In this document: piece by piece, positions 1-7,429 of the stretch
Layout of the letters: the number at the start of each line of letters is the position of its first letter
Position numbering within the stretch: the stretch's first letter is position 1
Source of the DNA: Clostridium sp.
GTDB lineage: Bacteria > Bacillota > Clostridia > Clostridiales > Clostridiaceae
NCBI GenBank assembly: GCA_031292145.1
Contig: JARLHR010000198.1
Span: 1-49,760, forward strand
DNA length: 49,760 nucleotides
Reading direction: 5' to 3'
Translations under genes and position numbers: made by a program
The notes under the pieces: generated by a model
What the model was told of the DNA's origin: nothing
The model's database searches: none
Seen by the model: only the letters and a program-made list of their open reading frames with translations

Positions 1-22
1 ATCAAGAATAATGTATTTAATT

Positions 23-148
23 AGTTAAGAGGTAAGAACTAAGAGTTAATGATGAAATCCCTGAACGGGATTTCTAAAAAATATTTTATCGAAAAGCCTG
101 TGGCTTTTCTTCCTTAACTCTTATCTCTTACTTCTTATCTCTTAACTG
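23..148. repeat. Family C heptamer-array palindrome, copy 1
   Basis: Read on the minus strand, this holds five degenerate heptamers (GAGTTAA type: AGTTAAG, AGATAAG, AAGTAAG, AGATAAG, AGTTAAG), then GGAAG and the hairpin AAAAGCC-ACA-GGCTTTTC. A second perfect hairpin follows (GAAATCCC-TGAAC-GGGATTTC, 55-75), and then a four-unit inverted heptamer array at 23-50. The two arrays can pair, making one long stem whose arms differ by one unit. It lies downstream of the TrmB-type gene and could act as its terminator, though there is no clear U-tract. Two related copies are at 40277-40334 and 41260-41309. Confidence 0.75.
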
Positions 149-236
149 TATAAAGGCTTTTTCTTAGATACAATTATTACAAAAACTACAGGTTATAAAT
201 ATAATTTTAAATGTTGAACCCTATATATTGATTAAT

Positions 237-1016
237 CTATCTATTTTCTAAAATAGTATTTATTTTAATATTACTACCAATTAGATCTTCACCATATATT
301 TTTTTTAGCTTTAATAAATATATATCATGATGAATATGCTCAGAAACAATTGAAGCAAGAAGCTTATTTTCTGTAAAAACTCCTAAGAATTCTTCTCTGT
401 GAGGCCCTCTATCTGCAACTAGTGTTTTTTTACAATCTACAACAAGCATTATCCTTGTTTCTTTCCCATCGCAATTTGAATCGCTATGTGCATATACTTC
501 AATAGGTACATTTTCCAACAAGCTTTTTTTAAAAGAAAATATTATAATCCTAACTCCTTTTTCTGCAAGTTCCCTAAACTCATTCTCAAACTTAGCTAAG
601 CTAATATCTGTATTTATATAAACCTCTTTTTCTGCACTTAGTAATAATTGCTTTATCTTCACAATGATATTCTCATAACCTTCTATATTTACATATCTTT
701 CTTCAGAATCGTCTGCTTCTAAATTTTTTAATTTAACATTTAATAGATTTGCTGTTTCCTCAAACTCATTCTTCATCTTATCAATTAATATGGATGGTTT
801 CTCTGCTTTATAAATTTGTGTCTCTCCAGGCAATAAAAATACAATTCCCTTTTTATATAAATTATCTAAAGCTGAATAAACTGATGAACGTGATAAATTT
901 AGGTTTTTAGCAATCTTATATCCATTCAAGCTTGAATTTTTTAATAAATTTATATAAACTGCCGCTTCAGTTTTAGAAAAATTTAATTTTTCTAAAAGTA
1001 ATATTATTTCTTCCAT
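237..1016 (-). CDS. TrmB-family transcriptional regulator
   Basis: The 259-residue protein has an N-terminal winged helix typical of TrmB regulators (about residues 5-75, containing KTEAAVYINLLKNSSLNGYK and SRSSVYSALDNL). The C-terminal half (about 105-235) resembles the phospholipase-D-like sensor domain of TrmB proteins, which usually bind sugars; the ligand here is unknown. The start ATG at 1016 follows GGGGGAT. The gene begins only 14 nt after the nucleotidyltransferase gene ends, so the two are probably one minus-strand operon. The DNA-binding role follows from the family; nothing in the sequence shows the target. Confidence 0.85.
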   Translation of the reverse strand: MEEIILLLEKLNFSKTEAAVYINLLKNSSLNGYKIAKNLNLSRSSVYSALDNLYKKGIVFLLPGETQIYKAEKPSILIDKMKNEFEETANLLNVKLKNLEADDSEERYVNIEGYENIIVKIKQLLLSAEKEVYINTDISLAKFENEFRELAEKGVRIIIFSFKKSLLENVPIEVYAHSDSNCDGKETRIMLVVDCKKTLVADRGPHREEFLGVFTENKLLASIVSEHIHHDIYLLKLKKIYGEDLIGSNIKINTILENR

Positions 1017-1030
1017 ATGTTATCCCCCAT

Positions 1031-1846
1031 TTAGTTCATGTAAAATCCTTCGCCCTTTAATAATATATCTAAATTGTTAACTAGTTTATCAATCTCTACT
1101 AATATATTTTGATTACTTACTGCTGCTAACTTAAAAATGACTTCAATATTTTTATACATATCCTTTGGAATTTTTAAATTGTTATCCTTTATAATATTAA
1201 TAAGTTTTTTCTCTCCTGGATGAGGCATTTCATTTAGAGCAAATATAATATCAAAATAACTTGCAAAAAATGCTGCTACTCTATGATTAACACTTATAAA
1301 ATCATCTCTTTTCAATGCTTTTTCTATTTGATTGTAATATGCTGGCATTTGTTTCTTTAATAGTGGATAATTTTTGCTTACTATATTTTCTTTTAATTGC
1401 TTAGGATAACTTATTTTATATTTTTCTTGTAAATCGTTCAGCTCACCATTTCTGTCGTATAGTATTATAGAGTTTATGAAGTTGCTCCAAAAACAAGTTG
1501 TATATCCTATATCCGCTTGACATTCTAACAATGTTCTATTTAAAGAACTCTCAATCCATTTTAAATCTCTATAAATAATTTCTACCTCAATATTATCTTC
1601 TGATAAAATTCCATCATCTTCTTCTTCCCAAAATGTATTTTGAAGTTCTATATACTTAAAGAGTTTATCAGTTATTTCTTTTCTCTTTTCCAAATCTATT
1701 TTCCTAGATGCATAAATATAAATATCATAATCCGAATTTTTATCATTGGTTCTTGTGGCATGAGATCCAGCTAATAAAATCCCATTTACTTCTTCTAATT
1801 TTGAAAACTCATTGACTAAATCTAATATATTTTTATCAATATTCAT
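1031..1846 (-). CDS. Nucleotidyltransferase-domain protein (MNT/DUF4037-like)
   Basis: The protein is 271 residues if translation starts at the ATG at 1846, which is preceded by GGGGTGAG; an upstream in-frame start at 1879 has no good ribosome site. Residues about 25-45 carry the polymerase-beta-like nucleotidyltransferase motif GSHATRTNDKNSDYDIYIY, with a further acidic residue in VEIIYRD. The C-terminal helical part resembles DUF4037 proteins. The family transfers NMP groups to antibiotics, proteins or RNA; the acceptor cannot be told here. It is co-transcribed with the TrmB-type gene downstream, so that regulator may respond to it or control it. It is not obviously half of a MNT/HEPN toxin pair, because no HEPN partner is adjacent. 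Confidence 0.75.
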   Translation of the reverse strand: MNIDKNILDLVNEFSKLEEVNGILLAGSHATRTNDKNSDYDIYIYASRKIDLEKRKEITDKLFKYIELQNTFWEEEDDGILSEDNIEVEIIYRDLKWIESSLNRTLLECQADIGYTTCFWSNFINSIILYDRNGELNDLQEKYKISYPKQLKENIVSKNYPLLKKQMPAYYNQIEKALKRDDFISVNHRVAAFFASYFDIIFALNEMPHPGEKKLINIIKDNNLKIPKDMYKNIEVIFKLAAVSNQNILVEIDKLVNNLDILLKGEGFYMN

Positions 1847-1999
1847 ACTTCTCACCCCTATTATTATATAGTAGTACATTTAATACTACTATATAAATGG
1901 TAAATCATTACATTGCACTTGTCAAGTAATTCAATTTTTAATTATCAAGTAAAATTGAAAAACTGATTTTACACTAGCCTTAATTTTTTGATTCAGTCT

Positions 2000-2055
2000 A
2001 TCAAAATAAAATAAGCTATCTTAAAATAGGATTTCATTCCACTTTAAAATAGCTT
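2000..2055 (-). terminator. Intrinsic terminator, displaced from the aldo/keto reductase
   Basis: The imperfect stem AAGCTATTTTAAAGTGG / CCTATTTTAAGATAGCTT (2013-2055) is followed on the minus strand by a T-rich tract. It is oriented to end transcription from the aldo/keto reductase at 2278-3201. A family A element (2063-2264) now separates it from that gene. Confidence 0.75.
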
Positions 2056-2062
2056 AATATTT

Positions 2063-2264
2063 AGGCACATTCAAAAAAATAACAAGTCCATCTGCCAAGA
2101 AAAGTTCCGTATTGCAGCATAGCTGCTCTTTTCTAATGTGCCTATTTCCCATCATGCTGCATCAGCAGATTGCCCTAATAGGCCCACTATTAGATCAATC
2201 TGCTTCCTTGTCTGATGAAAAATAATCATGGCATTTTGGACTTGTTATTTTCTTTCATGTGCCT
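2063..2264. mobile_element. Family A MITE-like element, full copy 1
   Basis: The 202-bp element runs from AGGCACATTCAAAAAAATAA to the inverted end TTATTTTCTTTCATGTGCCT and has no coding capacity. The inverted ends continue inward through AACAAGTCCA and CTGCC. The interior holds CCTAATAGGCCCACTATTAG and CTTGTCTGATGAAAAATAAT, both shared with the copies at 24389 and 31022. It also carries a private hairpin (AGAAAAG/CTTTTCT at about 2097-2135). Both sides are flanked by TATTT, a possible 5-bp target duplication, though this is weak evidence in such AT-rich DNA. Confidence 0.8.
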
Positions 2265-2277
2265 TATTTCCTGAAAC

Positions 2278-3201
2278 TTATGGTAATTTATTGCCTGCTG
2301 CTAAATATATTTCATACCATTCTTGTCTTGTTAACTCCACATCTGATGCCTTACATATTTCTTTTAAACGATTAGAGTTCATTGTACCAACTATAGTTTG
2401 AATTTTTGCTGGATGTCTTAATATCCATGCAGTTGCTATTGCAGTATTTGTTACTCCTTTTTTCTCAGCAATTTCATTAATTTTCTCATTTAATACTGGA
2501 AATTTATCGTTATCTAAAAATACTCCTTCAAAAAATCCATATTGATAAGGAGACCATGCTTGAATTGTTATATCTTTAAGACGGCAATATTCTAGCACTC
2601 CTCCATCTCTATCAATACCAGCATTTACTTTCATATTCGCATTTAGTCCTGCATCTATTATACCAGTGTGCATTATACTAAATTGCAATTGATTAATAGT
2701 TATTTTATTATCACCAAGATATTTATTAAGAAGTTCAATGTGCATTGGAGTTTGATTACTTACACCAAATTTTTTAACCTTACCTGCTTTGTATAATGTT
2801 GAAAAAGCTTCTGCAACTTCTTCTGGCTCCATAAGTGTATCTGGACGATGTAATAATAACGTATCTACATATTCTGTTTTTAGTCTTTTCAAACTTCCAT
2901 CTACTGAGTTTAAAATATGTTCTTTTGAGAAATCATACATTATTCCTGGAACTATACCACATTTTGTTTGAATTATCATCTTTTCTCTTATGGTTGCATT
3001 CATATTAATTGCATCTGCAAAAACTTCTTCTGATTTTCCGCCTCCATATATGTCAGCATGCTCGAAGAAATTAATTCCTTCATCTAATGAAGTTTTAATT
3101 ATTTTTTCAGCTTCAGCTTTACCGGCATCTGCCATCCTCATACATCCAAGTCCGATTTCTGAAGCTTCAATCTCACTATTTCCAAGATTTATATTTTTCA
3201 T
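2278..3201 (-). CDS. Aldo/keto reductase
   Basis: The 307-residue NAD(P)H-dependent carbonyl reductase belongs to the aldo/keto reductase superfamily. It shows the usual tetrad as Asp50 and Tyr52 (HADIYGGGKSEEVF), Lys80 (IIQTKCG) and His118 (LLLHRPD). The coenzyme-binding C-terminus is present (TIVGTMNSNRLKEICKA). It resembles the YdhF/YcsN group of cytosolic reductases with no settled substrate. The ATG at 3201 follows AGAGGGGTG. It is probably a single-gene unit, because the RpiR gene upstream is 74 nt away. A family A element separates the stop from its terminator. Confidence 0.9.
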   Translation of the reverse strand: MKNINLGNSEIEASEIGLGCMRMADAGKAEAEKIIKTSLDEGINFFEHADIYGGGKSEEVFADAINMNATIREKMIIQTKCGIVPGIMYDFSKEHILNSVDGSLKRLKTEYVDTLLLHRPDTLMEPEEVAEAFSTLYKAGKVKKFGVSNQTPMHIELLNKYLGDNKITINQLQFSIMHTGIIDAGLNANMKVNAGIDRDGGVLEYCRLKDITIQAWSPYQYGFFEGVFLDNDKFPVLNEKINEIAEKKGVTNTAIATAWILRHPAKIQTIVGTMNSNRLKEICKASDVELTRQEWYEIYLAAGNKLP

Positions 3202-3275
3202 TTTTACACCCCTCTTTTATCATTGTTTAAAACTTTAAATTAATATAAACATTATTATTACGTGAATATTTTTTC

Positions 3276-4127
3276 TTATATCTTGCTTTCTGCAATAGAT
3301 TGCTCATGTTGACTAATCCAATCATATGCATCTCTCTTATCTCTTGTTAAAATTAGATATAAAATTTCTATAACAACCATAGCAGATACTCTTGAAAAAC
3401 TAAATTCATCCAAAAATAATTTTTCTCTTGTTGATGTATTAATATGGTACTTACTTTTATTCGCCACTGGAGAATTCTCATGATTTGTTATAGATATGGT
3501 TGTTGCTTGCCTTTCATTTGCAATTTCAAGTAGTGCCACAAGTTCTTTTGAAGATCCAGAGTTAGATATCACTATTATCACATCTTCCTTAGTTAACGTA
3601 TATGCAAATGCAAGTTGTGTTTCCCATATGGTATTTGTAACAGATGATATTCCTAATTGATTAAATTTATATGTTCCATCCATAGCTACAGGTATAGTAT
3701 TCCCAACTGCTGCAAATTGAACAATTCTTGCTCTTTTTATGGCATCTAAGATATTTTTAATATTTTCTTCATTCATCATTGAAATTGTTTGTTTCAATTC
3801 TTCAATTTTATTTGCCAAAATATTTTGTAGGGATTGTGTTATATTACTAGAATCTAGCTCATTAGATATATTGTTATCTTTTGAATTAACCATATCCTTA
3901 GCTATCTTTATTTTTAAATCGTAAAAACCTTTTAAATCACACTTTTTACAAAATCTAACTATTGTCGCCTCACTAACGTTACTTTGATTTGCCAATTCGG
4001 ACACTGTCATTTCAATAACTTTTTCTTTATTATTTATTACATAGTCAGCAATTTTTTTTTCTGCTTCATGTAAATTTTTATAAATACATAAAATTTTATC
4101 TAAAACACTTTTTTCAATATCTATCAC
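3276..4127 (-). CDS. MurR/RpiR-family transcriptional regulator
   Basis: The 283-residue protein has an N-terminal HTH_6 domain (about residues 1-77; MTVSELANQSNVSEATIVRF is the recognition region) and a C-terminal SIS sugar-phosphate isomerase domain (about 120-255, with VISNSGSSKELVALLEIAN). Members sense phosphosugars. It lies 55 nt downstream of a Gfo/Idh/MocA oxidoreductase and probably controls that operon. Upstream of the oxidoreductase is a frame that looks like broken rpiA, which suggests an ancestral sugar-phosphate operon. The effector is not identifiable. Confidence 0.9.
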   Translation of the reverse strand: MIDIEKSVLDKILCIYKNLHEAEKKIADYVINNKEKVIEMTVSELANQSNVSEATIVRFCKKCDLKGFYDLKIKIAKDMVNSKDNNISNELDSSNITQSLQNILANKIEELKQTISMMNEENIKNILDAIKRARIVQFAAVGNTIPVAMDGTYKFNQLGISSVTNTIWETQLAFAYTLTKEDVIIVISNSGSSKELVALLEIANERQATTISITNHENSPVANKSKYHINTSTREKLFLDEFSFSRVSAMVVIEILYLILTRDKRDAYDWISQHEQSIAESKI

Positions 4128-4182
4128 TTTAATAACTACTCCCTCAATAATTTAACTTTTTCTTGTAGATCTTTGAGCATTA

Positions 4183-5151
4183 TCACTCAAAAGTATATTT
4201 TAAATTCCATTGTTTTCTAACTTCATCCATTATATTCATTACATCAACAGACAATTTCAAAGTATCACTGCTATTTTTCTTAATTATACAGTTATTCATA
4301 TCTTCAACTTCATAAATTAATGCGTTTGAAGTATTACCCTCTTCTATAGTTTCCGAACTACCATCAGGATAAGTAATTGTAGCCCTATCTGCCCTTGGGA
4401 AATTCTCAACAGTTATATAGCCTAGTTCTCCACATACAATTCCTCTCTTTGGTTGTTTAGCCCTCATAGTTAAAGAAATCACAGCCATTTCATCATCAGT
4501 GTTTTTAAGTATTATTCCTGACTGTTCATCCACTCCAGTTTCAAATTTTTTAACTGTTGTTAAAATTTCTTTAGGCTGACTAGATAAGAAGTATCTTGTA
4601 AAGGATAAAGCATATGTACCTATATCAAGAAGTGCTCCTCCAGCTAAATCTGGGCTAAAAAATCTATTTGTAACGTCATATTCTTTAAGACTTCCGAAGT
4701 TAACTTGAATCATTTTAATCTTACCAAGTTTTCCATCATCCACAAGTTTACGCAACTTTTTATACAATGGCATATGATAGATTGTCATTGCTTCAGCTAC
4801 TATTAAATTTTTTTCTTTTGCTAAACTAACTATTTCTTTTAATTGATTACTATTTACGGTTATGGCTTTTTCGCAAAATACATTTTTGTTATTTTTAAGA
4901 CTTTTCATTATATACTCATAATGATTACAATGAGGAGTTGATATATATACAACGTCAATTTCATCATCTTTCAACATTTCATCATAATCTCCATAAGCCT
5001 TTTGAATCTTATGCTCATTTGCAAAATTTTTCGCCTTTTCAATATTTCTTGATCCTACTGCATATATACTTCCATTTACTTCACTTATAGCTTTTGCAAA
5101 ATCTGTTGCAATTGTTCCTGGCCCTAGTATTGCCCAATTTAATTTATTCAT
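4183..5151 (-). CDS. Gfo/Idh/MocA-family oxidoreductase
   Basis: The 322-residue NAD(P)-dependent dehydrogenase has an N-terminal Rossmann fold (WAILGPGTIATDFAKAI, residues about 6-22), the family EK motif at 94-95 (CEKAIT) and a C-terminal substrate domain that includes DIGTYALSFTRYFL. It resembles the xylose/dihydrodiol dehydrogenase branch; the substrate is probably a sugar or cyclic polyol. I chose the ATG at 5151 because GGGGTGAGAGAT precedes it; an upstream GTG at 5160 would lie inside the ribosome site. It is the second reading frame of a short transcript starting near 5280, followed by the RpiR gene. Confidence 0.88.
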   Translation of the reverse strand: MNKLNWAILGPGTIATDFAKAISEVNGSIYAVGSRNIEKAKNFANEHKIQKAYGDYDEMLKDDEIDVVYISTPHCNHYEYIMKSLKNNKNVFCEKAITVNSNQLKEIVSLAKEKNLIVAEAMTIYHMPLYKKLRKLVDDGKLGKIKMIQVNFGSLKEYDVTNRFFSPDLAGGALLDIGTYALSFTRYFLSSQPKEILTTVKKFETGVDEQSGIILKNTDDEMAVISLTMRAKQPKRGIVCGELGYITVENFPRADRATITYPDGSSETIEEGNTSNALIYEVEDMNNCIIKKNSSDTLKLSVDVMNIMDEVRKQWNLKYTFE

Positions 5152-5168
5152 ATCTCTCACCCCATCTA

Positions 5169-5249
5169 TTAAATACCAACTAACATATTATTCTTTATAT
5201 ACTTCATAGCTTCTTTTGCACAAATCTTCTTTAAATCGTTGTTATCCAT
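5169..5249 (-). pseudogene. Probable 5' remnant of rpiA (ribose-5-phosphate isomerase A)
   Basis: A strong ribosome site (AAGGAG, 9 nt spacing) precedes ATG 5249. The 26-residue frame starts MDNNDLKKICAKEAMKY and ends NNMLVGI before two consecutive stops (TAA, TAG). RpiA proteins begin the same way (LKK..A.EA..YI..NM.VGLGTGST), so the frame breaks exactly where the GLGTGS phosphate-binding loop should begin. The rest of rpiA is absent. It sits 17 nt before the oxidoreductase start and in an operon with an RpiR regulator. It could still be translated as a leader peptide coupling expression. The identification rests on this short match only. Confidence 0.6.
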
Positions 5250-5288
5250 TTTTGTATTCTCCTTAATATGTGAAGTTATTATAATTAT

Positions 5289-5317
5289 ATACTAATATGA
5301 TACATTAATTTCGTCAA
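5289..5317 (-). promoter_or_regulatory. Promoter of the oxidoreductase-rpiR operon
   Basis: A minus-strand TTGACG (5312-5317) is separated by 17 nt from TAGTAT (5289-5294). This is a good sigma-A-type spacing about 40 nt upstream of the rpiA-like frame. Confidence 0.6.
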
Positions 5318-5361
5318 CATCTTATTTCGTGAAAAAAAATTTTATAACAAAATTCTTGCCA

Positions 5362-5403
5362 ATACAAATAAAACAGATGTTTTAAACTACTTTAAAACAT
5401 CTG
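5362..5403 (-). terminator. Intrinsic terminator of the ECF S gene
   Basis: A perfect 13-bp stem CAGATGTTTTAAA/TTTAAAACATCTG with a 4-nt loop (5374-5403) is followed on the minus strand by TTTTATTTG. It would end the transcript of the ECF S component gene at 5457. Confidence 0.85.
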
Positions 5404-5423
5404 CTTCCCTTTAGAATAACTTA

Positions 5424-5457
5424 AGGCACATTCAAAAAAATAACAAGTCCATCTGCC
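5424..5457. repeat. Family A solo end abutting the ECF S stop codon
   Basis: This is one terminal repeat (AGGCACATTCAAAAAAATAA continuing through AACAAGTCC to CTGCC) with no partner end. Its inner edge CTGCC adjoins the gene: the TAG stop of the ECF S component (5457-5459) is completed by the first base of the repeat. It lies between that gene and its terminator. Confidence 0.8.
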
Positions 5458-5990
5458 TAAATATATTTCACATATTTTTTTAAAGCTTTAGCTATAGGTA
5501 AACCTAAAACCATTCCTAGAACAATTTGTGCTACATTTCCTGGTATTGATGCCATTGGTGATACCCAGTTTCCATAAAGAATTCCTTCTGTAATATAATA
5601 TCCAGCTATCATCCAAGCACCTGATAGAATCATTGCAAAAGCATTAACCAAAATGTTATTTCCATTTTTATTTTTGTTCCATGTAATAGCTCCAACCATA
5701 TATCCCATGATTCCTCTTATTACAAAAGTAAATGGTGCCCAAAGCGCCCATCCTGAAGATAAATCAAATATTGCCATTCCTACTGCTCCTGCTATAGCAC
5801 CTTTTTCTTTTCCAAATACAATTGCTGCAACATATAACATAACAGTTCCTAAATGAACTAATCCACCACTTGATAAAATTGGCAACTTAACATTGATAAA
5901 TGCAGTTGCTACAAATACTAATGCTGTCAATAATGCTGTTTCTACCATATCCTTTGTTGTGAATTTACTTTTTCCTCTGTTTACTTCCAT
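5457..5990 (-). CDS. ECF transporter S component (substrate unknown)
   Basis: The 177-residue membrane protein has about five or six hydrophobic segments and the layout of ECF-type vitamin-uptake S components (PF07155-like: TKDMVETALLTALVFVATAF, then GGLVHLGTVMLYVAAIVFG and GAIAGAVGMAIFDLSSGW). It would capture a vitamin and use a shared ECF T/A module encoded elsewhere. It lies 102 nt downstream of a PLP-dependent aminotransferase, so a B6-type or related substrate is possible, but this is context only. Its stop codon is formed at the edge of a family A repeat, so its last residues may have been altered by the insertion; its length is still normal. Confidence 0.8.
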   Translation of the reverse strand: MEVNRGKSKFTTKDMVETALLTALVFVATAFINVKLPILSSGGLVHLGTVMLYVAAIVFGKEKGAIAGAVGMAIFDLSSGWALWAPFTFVIRGIMGYMVGAITWNKNKNGNNILVNAFAMILSGAWMIAGYYITEGILYGNWVSPMASIPGNVAQIVLGMVLGLPIAKALKKYVKYI

Positions 5991-6092
5991 GTTTTCCCCA
6001 CCTTTTTATATTTCTTCTATTTATATTCTAAATATTCTAATCTTAATTCTGTTTTATTTTTATTATTTATAAGTTCTGAATTGAAGTACAAT

Positions 6093-7238
6093 TTATTGTT
6101 CCAAATATTCATTAAATAATTTTACTAATCCTTTATCACTTTTAAATCCTAAATCCTTCAATCCATTATCTATTGTATTCAATGCATAAATTATTTTTTC
6201 TTCATGAGCATTTTCACCCATATGTCCTATCCTTAAAATTTCATTATCATAAGGCTTTAATGATGTGATAATTAATGTATTATATTTACTTAACATATAA
6301 CTTTTAAGCTTTAATGCACCTATATATTCTGGTATTTTAACAGCTGTTACTGTATTAGAATATCCATCAGTTAAAAACAATTCTAAGCCATATTCCTTCA
6401 TTGCTTTTCTTGTTGCATTTGCTATTTTTTCATGTCTATTAAGTACATTTTCAATTCCTTCATCTAAAATATTATCAGCAGCCTTACTTAATCCCATAAT
6501 ATCACTTATAGGCATTGTATACGGAAACCATTTATCTTTATAATAATTTTCCCAAATATTAAGATTACAATAAAATCCTACTATAGGACTCTTCCTGCTT
6601 TTCATTACTTCTTTAGCCTTTGCACTAACACTAACCATAGTTAACCCTGCTGGAGCTGAAAATGCTTTTTGCGATCCTCCTAGGGCTATATCGACTTGCC
6701 ACTCATCAACTTTTATTTTTTCTCCACCCATAGCTGAAACAGAATCAACAACAGTTAATATTCCATATTCTTTTAACAGTGGACATATCTTAGACAAATC
6801 ATTTAACACCCCTGTTGGTGTATCACAATGAACTATTGTTGCATACTTAAAATTATGATCTTTTTCCAGAAACTTATTTAAATTTTCTATATCTATAGCT
6901 TTGTTATAATCGTCTGAAAAATACACACCTTTTCCTCCATAGATTTCAACAAAGTCTTTAAAATATCTTCCATAAATTCCGTTATCTAAAACAAGAACTC
7001 TATCTCCTGATTCTGTAAGAGATGCACATGCTGCTTCAAGTCCTAAAATACCCTCGCCACTTAATATGTAAATAGAATTTTTAGTATGTATTATCTTTCC
7101 GATCTTATCACAAGTGTTCTTATAGAACTCCACAAACTCTTCGTCAACATCTGGATTAGTAGTTATTTTAGCTCTTTCTAATCTAACATTTTCTCTTACA
7201 CTTGTAGGTCCTGGTGCATAAACAAATTTATCGTTCAT
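6093..7238 (-). CDS. Class V PLP-dependent aminotransferase (alanine-glyoxylate/serine-pyruvate type)
   Basis: The protein is 381 residues starting at ATG 7238 (GGAAGGAG, 11 nt spacing), which gives the family's usual beginning MNDKFVYAPGPTSV; an upstream in-frame start lacks a site. Visible features include the cofactor pocket (LSGEGILGLEAA), HCDTPTGVLND, VVDSVSAMGG and the PLP lysine in GGSQKAFSAPAG. The family moves amino groups from alanine or serine to glyoxylate or pyruvate. It is followed by an ECF S gene, probably on the same transcript. The exact amino donor cannot be assigned. Confidence 0.85.
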   Translation of the reverse strand: MNDKFVYAPGPTSVRENVRLERAKITTNPDVDEEFVEFYKNTCDKIGKIIHTKNSIYILSGEGILGLEAACASLTESGDRVLVLDNGIYGRYFKDFVEIYGGKGVYFSDDYNKAIDIENLNKFLEKDHNFKYATIVHCDTPTGVLNDLSKICPLLKEYGILTVVDSVSAMGGEKIKVDEWQVDIALGGSQKAFSAPAGLTMVSVSAKAKEVMKSRKSPIVGFYCNLNIWENYYKDKWFPYTMPISDIMGLSKAADNILDEGIENVLNRHEKIANATRKAMKEYGLELFLTDGYSNTVTAVKIPEYIGALKLKSYMLSKYNTLIITSLKPYDNEILRIGHMGENAHEEKIIYALNTIDNGLKDLGFKSDKGLVKLFNEYLEQ

Positions 7239-7347
7239 TAAATATATTTCTCCTTCCATGATATTCAATATTAATAAAATATCATATAAGTTTATAATAG
7301 TAAATTGTATGGATACATTAATGTTGAAGTTTTAACTACGCCGACAT

Positions 7348-7368
7348 AAGGCACAATCAAATAAATAT
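7348..7368. repeat. Family A solo terminal repeat
   Basis: Twenty-one bases match the left end of the full copy at 31021, starting TAAGGCACAATCAAATAAAT. No partner end is nearby. It lies between the divergent aminotransferase and PHP genes, in what should be a promoter region. Confidence 0.65.
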
Positions 7369-7429
7369 TCACAACAATCTCTATATATAATCATATACTA
7401 AAAGTGACTAATGTTGAGAAGGAGTTATA

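Noticed and set aside
23-148. Heptamer arrays as a CRISPR array
   Set aside because: The units are 7 bp with no spacers and there are no cas genes.
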